DNA of 64,000 nt from Hyphodiscus hymeniophilus (taxonomy: Eukaryota; Ascomycota; Leotiomycetes; Helotiales; Hyphodiscaceae): the NCBI GenBank assembly GCA_016508695.1, contig VNKQ01000008.1, positions 434,001-498,000 on the forward strand, read 5' to 3'. Position numbers and translations under genes: made by a program. The notes beneath the pieces were generated by a model that ran no database searches, was not told the origin of the DNA, and saw only the letters and a program-made list of their open reading frames with translations. Below are positions 21,060 through 32,701 of this stretch, piece by piece; position 1 is the first letter of the stretch; each line of letters begins with the position of its first letter.

Positions 21060-21512
21060 AGGTCGAGCATATTAGCAACGGCTGGCTAAGGACTGCTTAC
21101 TTAGGTTTCCTCCGTATTCTCGTATAAGTGGTTGAGCCTCTCTCCACGTTCTGAAACCATAACGAGGTTGTGTTTGATTGCATTATTAGTATTTATTATT
21201 GATCTGAATTGTATTCCGTGAGGCGACGCCAGCCATAGCCAGACGGATATTCTCGTCTTAGCATCGACGCACTAACCTCACCAATGCTGGGCGGATTTGC
21301 TTTTCTGTCCTCGAACGTCAAGCCTTGATCCTAGCCACGCAGATTTCTGATTTCGACTAAGAGGCAACCTCACCAATAATAATGTTTCCTGATTCTTGGA
21401 AGTTGGGGGGCACGTTGGCTCGTGAGTTATAATGCACGGGAGAGCGGAAGCCGTCCGTGACCTTCCAACAACTTACGTCCGTCGAAGAAGCAACCACAAG
21501 GAATTCTCGGCC

Positions 21513-21625
21513 CTACTTGTGCCAATAGGAGAGCAGCCGAGTCGCCAGCATGTCTCGGCTGAGTCGGCTTGGGGTCGATGACGAAACCACACTAAACATC
21601 TCGGTCCTACTTGTGCCAATAGGAG
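21513..21625 (+). repeat. 19-bp direct repeat pair
   Basis: CTACTTGTGCCAATAGGAG occurs at 21513-21531 and again at 21607-21625, 94 bp apart, each preceded by a CGG(C/T)C context. No other similarity extends between them. Confidence 0.75.
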
Positions 21626-22863
21626 TAGAGCCGTAACCGCTACGAATTCCAAGATACTTTTCCAACTTTCAATTCTCACAAAAGTAGCGCTCAATTTCTG
21701 GTATAAAGACCTCTAGCTTTGCGTATTCTGTACAGTTTTTCCTTTCTTCTTCATACTTACCTTGTTGAAGCACTGCCGCTCAAGAATGGCTAGTGCTGCG
21801 ATACGAGCCCTTCATTGCACAGCGAGGCGGCGAGAATCGTTGGCTTTCCTTCGGGGACGCCATCGGCGGAATTTTTGATTGCTCTCCCTTTGGGAATTCT
21901 TTTCATTGATACCTGGCTTCGTGCTGGGTTTTGAAGAAGAGTCAATACATTGTAATGATTATGAAATGTTCTCACCTGTGCTTCATATTTGAGTTGTATT
22001 TCTTGATGGAAGGTGGTGTGTTACGCTTTTGTTCATGCTAGAAATGCGAGATGGTTTGCGATGTCTGTAGAGCAGCCTGAGCAGGGACCCGAATTGTCTA
22101 TCAGGTTGAAGCTGCATTGTATCACATAGGGTTCAAAGTGATAGGTACTTGTTTACACAATGAATCAATTTGTCCTAAAGACGATAGATCTCTGGTCATA
22201 TTTTATCTGCTAGACAGCGTTATCTGTTGCGCCAACTGCGGTTGTGAGTAGTTGTATGATCTCGATCCTGGTTTCTAGGTTCATGGTTTCGTGCTTCCAA
22301 TTCATTTCAGATATAACCTGAATTTGCCCTTCGCTCCACAAATGCTCGAAGGTATCATAATAAATTGTCTATTCTTCCATGCTGATTCAATAGGTCTTTC
22401 ACGCAATTTCGAGATCGTGCTTTCGACACCAACCTTTTCGCCAGGAAACATACGACTTGGCTTTACTACCTAGCACTCCCATAGTATCTGGCATCTGACC
22501 GCACGTCTCCAGGTACTAGTCCAGTGACCGAATATGCATTGATCATCTCCACAAGCCGGATCCCGGAAATTGAAGCTGCACACGATATGAAGGATTGATG
22601 GCCCAAGGCTCTATAGTCCTCCTACTTGCCCAAATTTCTTCACTCTCGATAACATCCTCTGCAGAATCCGAGGATAGTCACACCTTTCTTAGTCGTAGAG
22701 CGTATTAAACAGCGTTCACTTTGTCAACAGTTGCGCAATAGGTCTGTAATGCTCAAGCCCAAAGTGTACTCGATTCGTAAAACGCCTGGTGAACCCTTCG
22801 CCAGCCCTCTAGCAATGCTCTTATGCCATATTCCAGCAAATAATACACACGATTTACAACTCC

Positions 22864-23381
22864 CTATTCTCCAAAGAGTCTTCGCACTCTTCTCAAAACA
22901 CTATCCTTCTCGGGATCGTATGGATGGTCTTTGCTCGGGATCTCGAGCAGTGCAGGGAAAGCAGCAGTATACGTATCGACTCGGTGGCGGATCCGTTCAG
23001 CAATCTATGAGAATGTTAAAAGGGATTCTCAGTCTGAAGCAGAGGACTTGCGTGTTGGTTGATCAACAGAATGCCAATATCCTTCCTCTCACTCGTAAAT
23101 CTCTCGAAAGCTTCTTCAATGGCTGCGTTGTCGGTCTTGCTGTCAACTACCAGGAAGTTTTTCTGTGAATCAGGCGGCGCGGTGACATGCTATCTCAGAA
23201 TCAATCTCCATCATCGAAGTCGGTGGATGTAGGCTCATACACCAATGCCTGCTAAGAGTAGACCTGTAACTGAGTCCTGGCCCCATTAGCGGTAGCTCAA
23301 GTATGTTACAAATACACCTACCTCATCTCCAATTACCGCAAGGAATTGCCTATCTTTGTAGGCAGAAGCTGGAGCTGCCAT
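22864..23381 (-). CDS. VMA7: V-type H+-ATPase subunit F
   Basis: Four exons (23322-23381, 23241-23276, 23052-23189, 22864-23004) give 124 aa, the usual length of subunit F. The protein reads [14 protein letters not shown], then [42 protein letters not shown] and ends RRVRRLFGE, a family match over its full length. Subunit F belongs to the central stalk of the V1 sector, which drives proton pumping into vacuoles and Golgi. Introns 1 and 2 are GT-AG. Intron 3 (23005-23051) begins GCAAGT, so it is a GC-AG intron; no GT donor nearby preserves the conserved [13 protein letters not shown] junction. The plus strand carries a spurious 145-codon frame over this gene. Confidence 0.95.
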
Positions 23382-23600
23382 CTTGCCTGGATGCTCGCGA
23401 GTGAGGTTTGGTGAAGCTCCGATGCTCAAGAGCTCAAGAAGCTCCGACCGAACCCCTCGCTAGATAGGCGCGGCGCTTTCCTACCCTTGTCATCCAAAAG
23501 CGGCGAAGAAATTGAGCTCTAGGTAAACAAAGAGTATCTCAAACGAATGACTTCTTACAGCAACTTGAGGATGTAAGGAGGCAACTCAAAAGTCGCCAAA

Positions 23601-25076
23601 ATGCCGAGACTTGTGCGACGGAGACCCTTACTGGAGCGACTTAGGGACTACCTGAATCCTGGGGATTTCTTGCTATGGTTGTCGGAGTGGTTTGAGACCA
23701 GCGATTGGGATACAAAACAAGTCGGAACTCCTATTGCTCTGGGCCTGCATGTCGTTATGTTGATTGCGAGGGCAAACAGTGGCTCAACATATGGAAGTGG
23801 CAGAGACGATGTCTTTGGAGATAATGACTTGGGTTCAAGCTTGCTCAGCTACGTTGTGAGTTACGTACCACCTGAGTAGACAGTGCTCAACTGACTTCCC
23901 CAGGCAGCTTTCATAGTCCATGTCCTGACCTACTTCTCGATTGCGAATGCGATATACACATTCTTTCGAAAGCGTCACTATCGACTCTTCGAGAGCCCCA
24001 TCGAAACCCCTCAAAGCACCCCCTCTGCACATCGAGTGCGTGTTGATTCTTCACCTGTGGCATCTTCGCCCCTTCGGTTTTTAAGCAGCTTACTTGGAGA
24101 TACCAGCGCTGACTCTAGAGCTCATCCAGACCCTACGCGAGATGTTTGGGAGCTTGCCTTGTGGGATCCGCTGCCAGTCTGTCTTCGGTTGTTTTGTTTG
24201 TTCAGTCCAGGCCATGTGCTGGTCTACTGGTTGTTTCTTCCCACGCTCTCGTCTGACCCACGGCCAAGCATCACGATCTTTACGACTTTGCTTCTTCAGA
24301 CACTCATGTCGTCACAACTCTTCCTACTACAAACAAGCTTCTCCCAGCAAGAGAAAGACTCCGCGATCATTCACAAGGAAGTCATGAGCGAGTACGACAT
24401 CAAATTTGTACATCCCCGATTGAACCCTCTCGTACGAGACGTTGGTACGCAATATTCCGAGAGGGAGGAAGAGGAAGATAAGGTGGATACATACACTCCG
24501 ACGGTCGTCCTCCAACGAGGAGTCTTTAAAACCAACCCCAATCCGAATTATGCCAAACACGTGGATCCTGAGAATAAGACCGGAATATCCTTGAGAACTG
24601 TATCCTCTCCGAGCGGAGGATACACGCCCTCCGCCTACAACTCGCGGGAACCGACACCATTTACAGGCGTTACAGCTCGAACCGCGATTCGCCAACCTCA
24701 GTTCAGACAAAGCACTTCAGGAGCAGTTTCAACAAGCACGAGCACAAGCACAGGCGATGGAGGTAGTCTGGGCGTCTTTACCCATTCGAATTCGCCTCTA
24801 AAGAAGGCCACAAGCATGTACGACATTCAAGACGGTGGGCAACGGAATCTACCTAGAAACTCCGCTGAAATGGCGCGAAGGGAGATTCAGGATCAGAGGG
24901 AGAGGAGTAAGAGTCCTGTAAAACGACAGAGTGATCTTAGTCGAAAGCTGTTCGGCCACCTAGACAATGCGGGAGCAGATGGAAGACGGACGAGTGCGCC
25001 TGGTCCATTGGGAGAAATGAAGCCAAGGCCAGGGAATGTTGGTAGCCCTTATCAGAGAGGGCCTGCAAGGTGGTGA
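23601..25076 (+). CDS. NUR1: Nuclear rim protein 1 (Nur1/Mug154 family)
   Basis: Two exons (23601-23855, 23904-25076) encode 475 aa. The start MPRLVRRRPLLERLRDYLNP followed by DFLLWLSEWFE is the Nur1 signature. Two membrane segments are visible (PIALGLHVVMLIA and AAFIVHVLTYFSIANAIYTF), and a third hydrophobic stretch (VCLRLFCLFSPGHVLVYWLF) lies before a long Ser/Arg-rich nucleoplasmic tail. In yeast, Nur1 is an inner nuclear membrane protein that works with Heh1 and the Lrs4-Csm1 complex to tether rDNA and silent chromatin. The intron is 48 nt. The start codon was chosen as the first ATG and matches the family N-terminus. Confidence 0.9.
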
Positions 25077-25471
25077 TGCATGGATTTTGCGGAGCATTAA
25101 GAGTTGGGAATTTTACCTTCAACTATGACCTGCATGATATGGGTGGATCAAACATCTCATATTCGAAGGAGACAAATCGGCATTGGTAGGCGTTCTTAGC
25201 CCAAGGGAAGGTGGCAAGAAATTTCAATCCGGGATTGGCTTATGCCGTAGCAATTGACATGTTTTCCATGCCGTCAAACGTTTATCTCTGAATTCAATGT
25301 TCTTGGTACCATCAATGGTGGCCTAGGTCGCTCCTTCCACTCCGTCTTCAGATATTCCCTTCTGAGAAGTCGCCCCCTTTACCTAGCCAAATAATATGCT
25401 GGTATGCCATCAATTCTCCTCAATCCAAATCTTTCTCTATTCTATCAACTTATATATGCTCACACCCAAAC
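25077..25471. other. Intergenic between two tandem genes
   Basis: Contains the 3' flank of NUR1 and the promoter of the next gene. A pyrimidine-rich run lies within 100 bp of ATG 25472. No gene is seen. Confidence 0.4.
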
Positions 25472-28400
25472 ATGTCAGCAGACTCAACAGGAGTAGAGCC
25501 ACCAACTTCACCACATCCAGTTAACCTTTCCCCTTCAAGTGCTCGCAAGCGTTCTATTTTCCAAAAGCTTAAAATCACGAGTTTACCTCCCATCGTAATC
25601 GACACTCAAGCCCAGCGCCGCAACAAGCACAGTCGGTCAAACTCCTTCGGCGGATTGGTGTCGCGTGTGCTGCCTTCACATCGCGAAGAAAAGGGATACA
25701 CGCTCCGAGAGCAATATGATAAGAACAGCAGCCAGGATCCTGTGGAGCTCATTTTTGGTTTACCTGGCTTACGACGTCGTGATGGAGAATCCGCTGGACT
25801 TGATATTGATGGTGGGTCCGAATCCGGTAGGCCCTTCTCAGACAACAGCATTGACTTTATCTGTCCTGATTGTTTATTTGGTATAGCAGGGCCCAAACAT
25901 TCAACGATTTCGAGGGTTCTTGATGGACGGCGGCACAGTGGCGGCCACGATGGCGGCACTATACCTGGAGATCGTCCTGGTGGCGATAATGGTGCCCGTG
26001 GAGTAACGCATGACCGATCGTATACCGCCAGCTGGGGTCGGAGATTCGGCTTGAGGAGAGATATCAAAGATGAGGATCCTGTATACACACCGGACGACCG
26101 AAGAAGGAGCAATTCACCTTTGCTAGGCATTGAAAAGGAAAGCCCAGAATCGAAGACCCAGAAAATATTTGACGATAAGAAGGCAAGACGAGAACAACGA
26201 CGAAGCTTACGAGAAAGTGGAGACTTCCTTGGTGTACAAGGCGCGAACCCAAGAACTGGGTTCTGGGACGTCAGTTCCGGCACGAGTAGCAGTGGGCCGA
26301 GTCAGATGAGTTCAGAGACGAAAAAGAAACTCGACGATGATGCGAAGAAGATTGAGGATCAGAAAAAACGATATGAAGAGGCCAAGGCTAAGCATGAGGC
26401 AGAGTTGACACGAGTCCAGATCCTGCGAGATAATAAAAAGTTGGAGAAGGAGAAACAGAAAAACATGGAGCTCAAAATGAAACAGAGAAGACATGGAAGA
26501 TGGAAATTGAGCGAAGAGGGTTGGCATAGTCTCGCTGAACCAGACTTAAGTCCCATTACCCAATCTGTGGCTGGAAGTCCAGGAAAGGGCATGTTCAGTA
26601 ATCTCATGTTTCGTGTTCCAGTTCTAATCAGGTCACAGAAACAGCTCCTGACGATCGGCTCTTTCCCATGCCCACTGGGGATGATCCAACTCCTTATACT
26701 AATCCACACAACATTGGGCCTCAGGACTATTTTGGTCACCGACTGGTATCCTCTCCTTTGATTAAAGAACGCTTGAGCGCTCAAATGGCGTCACCTGAAT
26801 CTTCTCGGCGCAGTACATCTATTCCAAGGAAACCAGTTGGATCTCCTACTCGGCGAAACGAACATGATACCGCAATCACATGTCTACAACAGAAGTCGGT
26901 TGGGTCTAAGTCTCGTCGGAATGTTGACGAGAGCACGACTACTATCGTCCACACAGCAAGCAGTGTAGATCCAATACAGAATGAGTATTCTAAGGAGGAA
27001 ATATCGAGACCTGTTGAGGACAAACGCAGCCCGGTGGAGCACGAACTGAGAAAAGAGCGCGAACTTAGATCGCCTCCACAGCATATACCAGGCTCCAGAA
27101 ATGGCATTCCAAGACTCGACATTACACTGGACAGTCAACGATTGGGCAAATCATTTTTAGAAGCCGCATCAGTATCGCAGAAGTTTGATTCTTTTTTAGG
27201 CAAGACTCTCGACCAATGGTCAGAAGACCTGCTAGGAAAAGAAGCTACAGCGACCTTATTCCGCTCAGCTTCGACGAGTCAAGTCGTGACCCTCCCACAA
27301 TCGGACCCAAGCCCCGAGGCTACCAGCCCGGGGAAGCGTTACAATTCTCTCAAAGAGCTTCCCCAGTCAATATCAGAGATCCCTTCGCGGCTCGAATCCC
27401 GTCGAAGTTCCGAGCAATGGCGTCGAACATATGGGCACCCCCAACCATCCTGTCCAGTTCAAGACGGCTAACCCCACGCATCATCACCATACCCACCACC
27501 ATCACTACTGGGTCTGCTCAGCTTCTGCCCCTCCACGTCCAATTCGACAATCAGAGGGACCAAAGGAGGCACGTTCGTGGCAGATGCCGATCCCTGCAGC
27601 GAAAGTTGAGTCAGATCCCATTACGAACGAGCTCCCTTCCGAACAGCAAGCAGCCAGCTTTGCAGAGCACAAGGTCCCAAATCGATTCAGCCGACATCGC
27701 TATATCGTCGGAACACCTCCTCGTGGCGACGAAGCAACGAACCGCAGAGTCATGTCACACGAGCTCCCCAGGAGGCGAGAAGGTGGTGGTGAAGACCACA
27801 CCCATATCCATATCTACATCCCAGCCAACGCACGAGATGGTGTCCCCAGCAGCGCGAATCGCGATTCTCGCCTCATTCCAGAACTTGAGACACCGGACGC
27901 CTACGATAAAGGCAGAAGCTCAGGGCAAAGAAGATTATCTCACTCCCCCGAAGTTAAGAATTCCAGTAGTAGAGGTAGAAAACATCAGTACGAAGGCCAA
28001 GGTAGCCCAAGGAGGACCCGCAGGCACCGAAGATCCTTTGAAGACTAAATCACCGGATGATGAAGTCGATCGACCTACGATGAATGTTGCAAATGCAATT
28101 CCAGTGAAGACTACAGGATGGGAGGACAGCTTGGTAGTCTGGCATCCGTCCCCAAAAGCGGAGAACAGGAAGGCATCACCAGTTCCACCTGGACCTCCAT
28201 CTTCCTCACCAAGTCCAACTTCAGGAAGTGCATCATCCTCGCCACGACGGAAGCTGACGTCTGACGAGAAGTATGGGATCATCAGACGTGGGAATGGTTC
28301 TTCGTCTATCGTGATTGGGGGTGGGCCACCGGCCGGTCAAACCTATCCTTCTTCAACCAAAGCTCAAGTAAGTTTACTCCGACTGGGTCTATTCGACCAA

Positions 28401-28885
28401 CTCTCTGCTGACTTCTTCAGTTGCAGCAGGACAGCAGTCCCCGTGTGAGTTCCTGTGTCCTTACTGCCAGACTTCCGTCAACTAATTGCAGCGATACACA
28501 GCCGACAGCGGAGACGAAAGCGAAGGACAACAAGCAGCTCGTCGTACAAGTGAAAAAGAAAAAGGGGAGTTCATCAGGCAAGCGAGGTCCTCCGACGTCG
28601 GCTACCCCACAGATGCCCTCCATGCAAGATGTCAGCACCATCGGAATGCAGATGGTTCATTCTGCATGGTGTTTCGTCGAGCCTGTGTTTGACGCGAAGT
28701 CCGATGTTAGGAGAAGGTGGAATGCTGGCCATCTTACGCTCCGAGATATCATCATGTTTACGGCGGCCGCGGGATTTGTCGGTTTTCTGCTTTTGATTAT
28801 GCTTTTAGGGTTGAGGATCCTTCTTATGGGATTGCACATTGGTAGGGGGTTCTGGACTGTATTCCGGGTTCTTACTGGCTTTTAA
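25472..28885 (+). CDS. Large disordered coiled-coil protein with C-terminal membrane anchor
   Basis: ATG 25472 opens a frame with Ser/Arg-rich disorder and then a charged helix (26320-26520: KKKLDDDAKKIEDQKKRYEE, KLEKEKQKNMELKMKQRR), followed by the tract WKLSEEGWHSLAEPDLSPI. Coding then moves to a second frame from about 26632 (ETAPDDRLFPMPTGDD...), and to a third from about 27470. A possible intron about 26566-26631 repairs the first change; I found no clean intron for the second, so a splice site or an indel is missing from my model. Introns at 28368-28420 and 28445-28501 lead into the C-terminus, which has a clear transmembrane helix (FVGFLLLIMLLGLRILLMG) near the end. Probably an organelle- or ER-anchored protein unique to filamentous ascomycetes. 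Function unknown. Confidence 0.65.
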
Positions 28886-29575
28886 GGGTTGGTGTTTGGG
28901 TTCGAGTTGGAAGAGGAAGAGGAGTTGCGGCAAGAGTGGGTTAGTAGTAGGTATCGTGATAGCTGAAGGTGGGGTAGAAGTGGTGGTGGCATAGAAGGAG
29001 GGGTGGCGGTACTTCCTGGATTCCAGGGTAGTTTCTGATGGCTTATGATAACGCTTTATCCGTAGACTGTAGACAGACCGCCTTGTTGCTCGATCATGGC
29101 CCGTCAATCAGTCATTCATTCGTTCAATCCGATTTGGATATTCAGAAATCGGATTAGTCTCAGTCCGAGTCCGAGACTTTCAGCCGTTCGGAGGATTTGA
29201 GCTATACGGTGCCTTTTCATCCATGTATGTAGTATAGCTGTCGACCTGTTCTACTGCACGAACATCTCCAAGATACCAGTCGGTATACGAATGAGAGAAG
29301 AGACAGGAAAGAGACAGGAAAAGAGGGACCGTAGAGCACAACCGGCAGATACAGAGATTACGACGACTGGAGCATCGCTTATGCAGGCGCAACAGCTTCA
29401 AATACAAAACCCTGTAGCTACTTATACCTACTTATTACTTATAACTAGTCTGCAATTACCAACGTCGTGCAGCTGATTTGTGGTGGTCTGGTGTGACAGT
29501 AGAGGTAGATACACATGCAGGTGTTGTCTCCATTCGCCCAAGCCCTCCCACTATTCGCCTCCGGGCCAATCAGAA

Positions 29576-29580
29576 TTCCC
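29576..29580 (+). promoter_or_regulatory. CCAAT box upstream of LEU1
   Basis: CCAAT followed by CA, 213 bp upstream of the LEU1 start and 46 bp before the Leu3-like site. The sequence CCAATCA fits the CCAAT-binding complex consensus. In Aspergillus, leucine biosynthesis and iron regulation share the CCAAT complex with HapX and LeuB; whether that applies here is inference. Confidence 0.4.
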
Positions 29581-29625
29581 CGTATCTCGGATGGTAATCG
29601 TGGGCAGGGTTTCGGAGCTCCTTTC

Positions 29626-29637
29626 GCCGATACCGGC
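29626..29637 (+). promoter_or_regulatory. Leu3-like operator upstream of LEU1
   Basis: GCCGATACCGGC differs by one base from the palindrome GCCGGTACCGGC, a well-known binding site of the Zn2Cys6 regulator Leu3. It lies 156 bp upstream of the LEU1 ATG, a typical distance. Leu3 activates branched-chain biosynthetic genes when alpha-isopropylmalate is present. Confidence 0.5.
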
Positions 29638-29792
29638 TCATGCATCGATTTCTAAATCCTTAACACCCCGCACAAAGCTGTTTTCTCAACCACGAAAGTA
29701 CGACCTCTCTCTTCTTCAATCATTTCAAATATCATCGCAGACCTTCCTCTTGAGGTTTTACACCAAGAGAAAATACCGTGAATCTGCGAAAT

Positions 29793-32284
29793 ATGCCTGC
29801 TGCGGAGGGAAGAGCTCAGACTCTCTACGACAAGGTCTTCCAGGACCATATCGTGGATGAGAGACTTGATGGCACCATTCTCCTATATATCGGTATGTGA
29901 CATGATATCAGTGACTGCATATGATTTGATCATCATCCTGACCTTTCATTAGACCGTCATTTGGTTCACGAAGTCACATCACCGGTATTTCTATCCACAG
30001 TCCCTCCGGACAGGCAAACAAAGACTGACTGGGGGCAAACAGCAAGCTTTTGAGGGATTGAAGAATGCAGGCCGTAAAGTTAGAAGACCGGACTGTACTC
30101 TCGCTACTACTGACCATGTATGTTCCATTTCCCCTCCATCATTCGCAAAGCTCACAATGACAACAGAACGTTCCTACCACATCCCGCAAATCTCTCAAGA
30201 ATATCGAAACCTTTGTGGAGGAAGAAGACTCCCGGCTACAATGTATGACCCTTGAAGACAATGTCAAAGACTTTGGCATCACATATTTCGGACTCGGTGA
30301 CAAACGCCAGGGAATCGTCCACATTATCGGTCCCGAGCAGGGCTTCACGCTCCCAGGCACGACGGTCGTGTGTGGCGATAGTCACACATCTACACATGGC
30401 GCTTTCGGAGCTTTGGCTTTTGGGATTGGCACGTCTGAGGTCGAACACGTTCTTGCTACGCAGACTTTAATTACGAAGCGCAGCAAGAATATGCGGATTC
30501 AGGTCGATGGTGATCTTGCTTCGGGTGTCAGCTCGAAGGATATCATTCTCCATGCCATTGGAAAGATTGGCACAGCCGGGGGAACTGGTGCTGTAATTGA
30601 GTACTGTGGGTCCGCTATTCGAGCTTTGAGTATGGAGGCTCGAATGTCGATCTGCAATATGTCGATTGAAGGTGGTGCGAGGGCGGGTATGGTTGCGCCG
30701 GACGAGATTACTTTCGAATACCTCAAGAACCGTCCCCTTGCCCCGAAATATGGCTCAGATGAATGGGATCGGGCTGTCAAGTACTGGAAGAGTCTCAAAT
30801 CCGACGAAGGTGCGAAGTATGATGTCGATGTCTTTATCGATGCGAAGGATATCGCTCCCACAGTCACTTGGGGAACCAGTCCTGAAGATGTTGTCCCGAT
30901 CACTGGCACCGTTCCAGATCCAAAAACATTCGAGACGGCCGAGAAGCAAGCTTCAGGACAGAGGATGCTCGAGTATATGGGGCTCACGGCTGGAACTCCT
31001 ATTGAAGATATTGTATTGGATAAAGTCTTTATTGGATCTTGCACAAACGCTAGAATTGAGGATCTCCGGGCAGCGGCGAACGTTGTTAAAGGCAGGAAAG
31101 TCGCAGCGAATATCAAAAGAGCTATGATTGTTCCCGGTTCCGGACTTGTGAAGGATCAGGCAGAGGATGAGGGCCTCGATAAGATTTTCACCGACGCCGG
31201 TTTCGAATGGCGAGAGGCTGGATGTAGTATGTGCCTCGGTATGAACCCTGATATCCTGGCTCCAAAGGAGCGATGTGCTAGTACCAGTAATCGAAATTTC
31301 GAGGGACGACAAGGGGCTGGTGGTCGAACACATTTGGTTTCGCCTGTCACTGCTGCTGCGTGTGCCATCATTGGCAAGCTCACAGACGTACGGAAATTGT
31401 CTGAAAGCAATTCTACACCACGGAAAGCTTCGCCAAAGCCAATGCAAGTCAAGCCTCATGTCGATGAGCGAGTTGACACCGATGACGACGAGCGGGAAAT
31501 GATTGCCGACCAACCAGAAGATAATGAGCCTCACACAAACACTATGGCATCCCATAGCAGTACTGGCCTTCCCAAATTCGAGGTTTACAAAGGTCTCGCA
31601 GCGCCAATGGATCGAGCGAATATCGACACCGATGCCATCATCCCCAAACAATTCTTAAAGACAATCAAGCGAACCGGACTTGGTTCAGCTCTCTTCTACG
31701 CTCTCAGATTCAACGAGGACGGATCGGAAAAGCCCGATTTCATTCTCAACCAAGAACCGTACCGAAAATCCAAGATCCTTGTTGTCACTGGCCCTAATTT
31801 CGGATGCGGATCTTCAAGAGAACATGCTCCTTGGGCTCTCCTAGATTTCGGTATCAAGTGTGTGATTGCACCCTCATACGCTGATATCTTCTTCAATAAT
31901 ACCTTCAAGAACGGCATGCTCCCTATCGCCATTACCAACAAAGCCGATCTTGAAGCCATCGCAGCGGAAGCTCGTGCTGGCAAAGAAATCGAAGTTGATC
32001 TCCCGAATCAAACGATTAACGATGCATCCGGCAAGAAAATCTGTAATTTCGAAGTGGAGGAGTTCAGAAAACACTGCTTAGTCAACGGACTCGACGATAT
32101 CGGCTTGACGATGCAGATGGACGATAAGATCAACGCGTTCGAGAAGAAGATGACCGCTCGGACACCGTGGTTGGATGGAAGCGGATACTTGAAGCGAGGC
32201 AAGAACGGCAAGTTGGCCATGAAGGCTGTCCCTGTTCCGTTAACGAACCGGGGCGAGGAAATCAAGGAGCCGCTTGAGTGGTAG
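29793..32284 (+). CDS. LEU1: 3-isopropylmalate dehydratase
   Basis: Exons 29793-29892, 29953-29984, 30043-30117 and 30167-32284 give 774 aa, the normal length for the fungal fused large/small-subunit enzyme. Aconitase-family signatures are present: VVCGDSHTSTHGAFGALAFG, the cluster-ligand motifs GSCTNARIEDL and CSMCLGMNPD, and SNRNFEGRQGAGGRTHL. After an acidic linker (about 31430-31550) comes the swivel domain with GCGSSREHAPWAL. It isomerises 2-isopropylmalate to 3-isopropylmalate in leucine biosynthesis with a [4Fe-4S] cluster, probably in the cytosol as in yeast. The first three coding segments are small, separated by 49-60-nt introns. All key residues are intact. Confidence 0.97.
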
Positions 32285-32701
32285 GGATTCAAAAGTTCAA
32301 CGATTGACGGGCCCGGTTGGTGGCTGGTTTGCGGTGTTCTCGGGAGGATCTCCTCGAAAGCAATTAGGTAGCGTCATTTACCAGACTTCACGGTCTAATG
32401 GAATCATTTACAGCCTAAGAATGCTCATCGTCTTTTTGTTTGGTACAGATGATAATCAGGTGATCTCGAGCCGCATGTGTGGTGCTAGTTGACTACAATG
32501 GGAGAGCTCAAGTGATGCCGAAACTATGATAGGATTACAAGCACTAGCCTCACCGGACTCTTACCTCATGCTGTTCTCGATATCCATCTTCCAAGATTCG
32601 ACTGGGAGTTGAAAGTGGTCACATTCCAATAAGTGTTCGGAACATAGCTATATTCGTGTGAAGTGCCTCTAAAGACGAGAACTAAAATACAGGCCTTCCC
32701 C
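32285..32701. other. Convergent intergenic region
   Basis: Between the stops of LEU1 (plus) and the MFS transporter (minus). Presumably holds both 3' UTRs and terminators; nothing else is seen. Confidence 0.4.

Larger units (their letters stand above)
19602..22863. other. Gene-poor 3.2-kb region at the island edge
   Basis: No intact gene is recognised. It contains a cluster of GAGTCRA motifs near 20043, a perfect 10-bp hairpin at 20647-20680, a 2EXR-domain remnant at 20850-21059, and a 19-bp direct repeat at 21513 and 21607. It includes the 3' flank of the VMA7 gene at its right end. The composition looks like decayed accessory DNA; no transposon termini could be identified by eye. Confidence 0.5.
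28886..29792. promoter_or_regulatory. LEU1 upstream region
   Basis: About 900 bp between two plus-strand genes with no credible coding frame. It carries a CCAAT box and a Leu3-like site listed separately, and a run of AGGAAAGAG repeats near 29300. Long UTRs are likely on both sides. Confidence 0.5.

Noticed and set aside
1..22863. Starship captain (DUF3435 recombinase)
   Set aside because: Looked for a tyrosine-recombinase frame on both strands; none was found in the window.
22731..23168. 145-codon plus-strand frame
   Set aside because: It is antisense to the conserved VMA7 exons 3 and 4, which match subunit F on the minus strand.
27431..28048. His-rich 205-codon frame as a separate gene
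   Set aside because: Overlaps the frame that continues into the conserved C-terminal part of the 25.5-28.9 kb gene; no independent start context. Not fully excluded as part of that gene.
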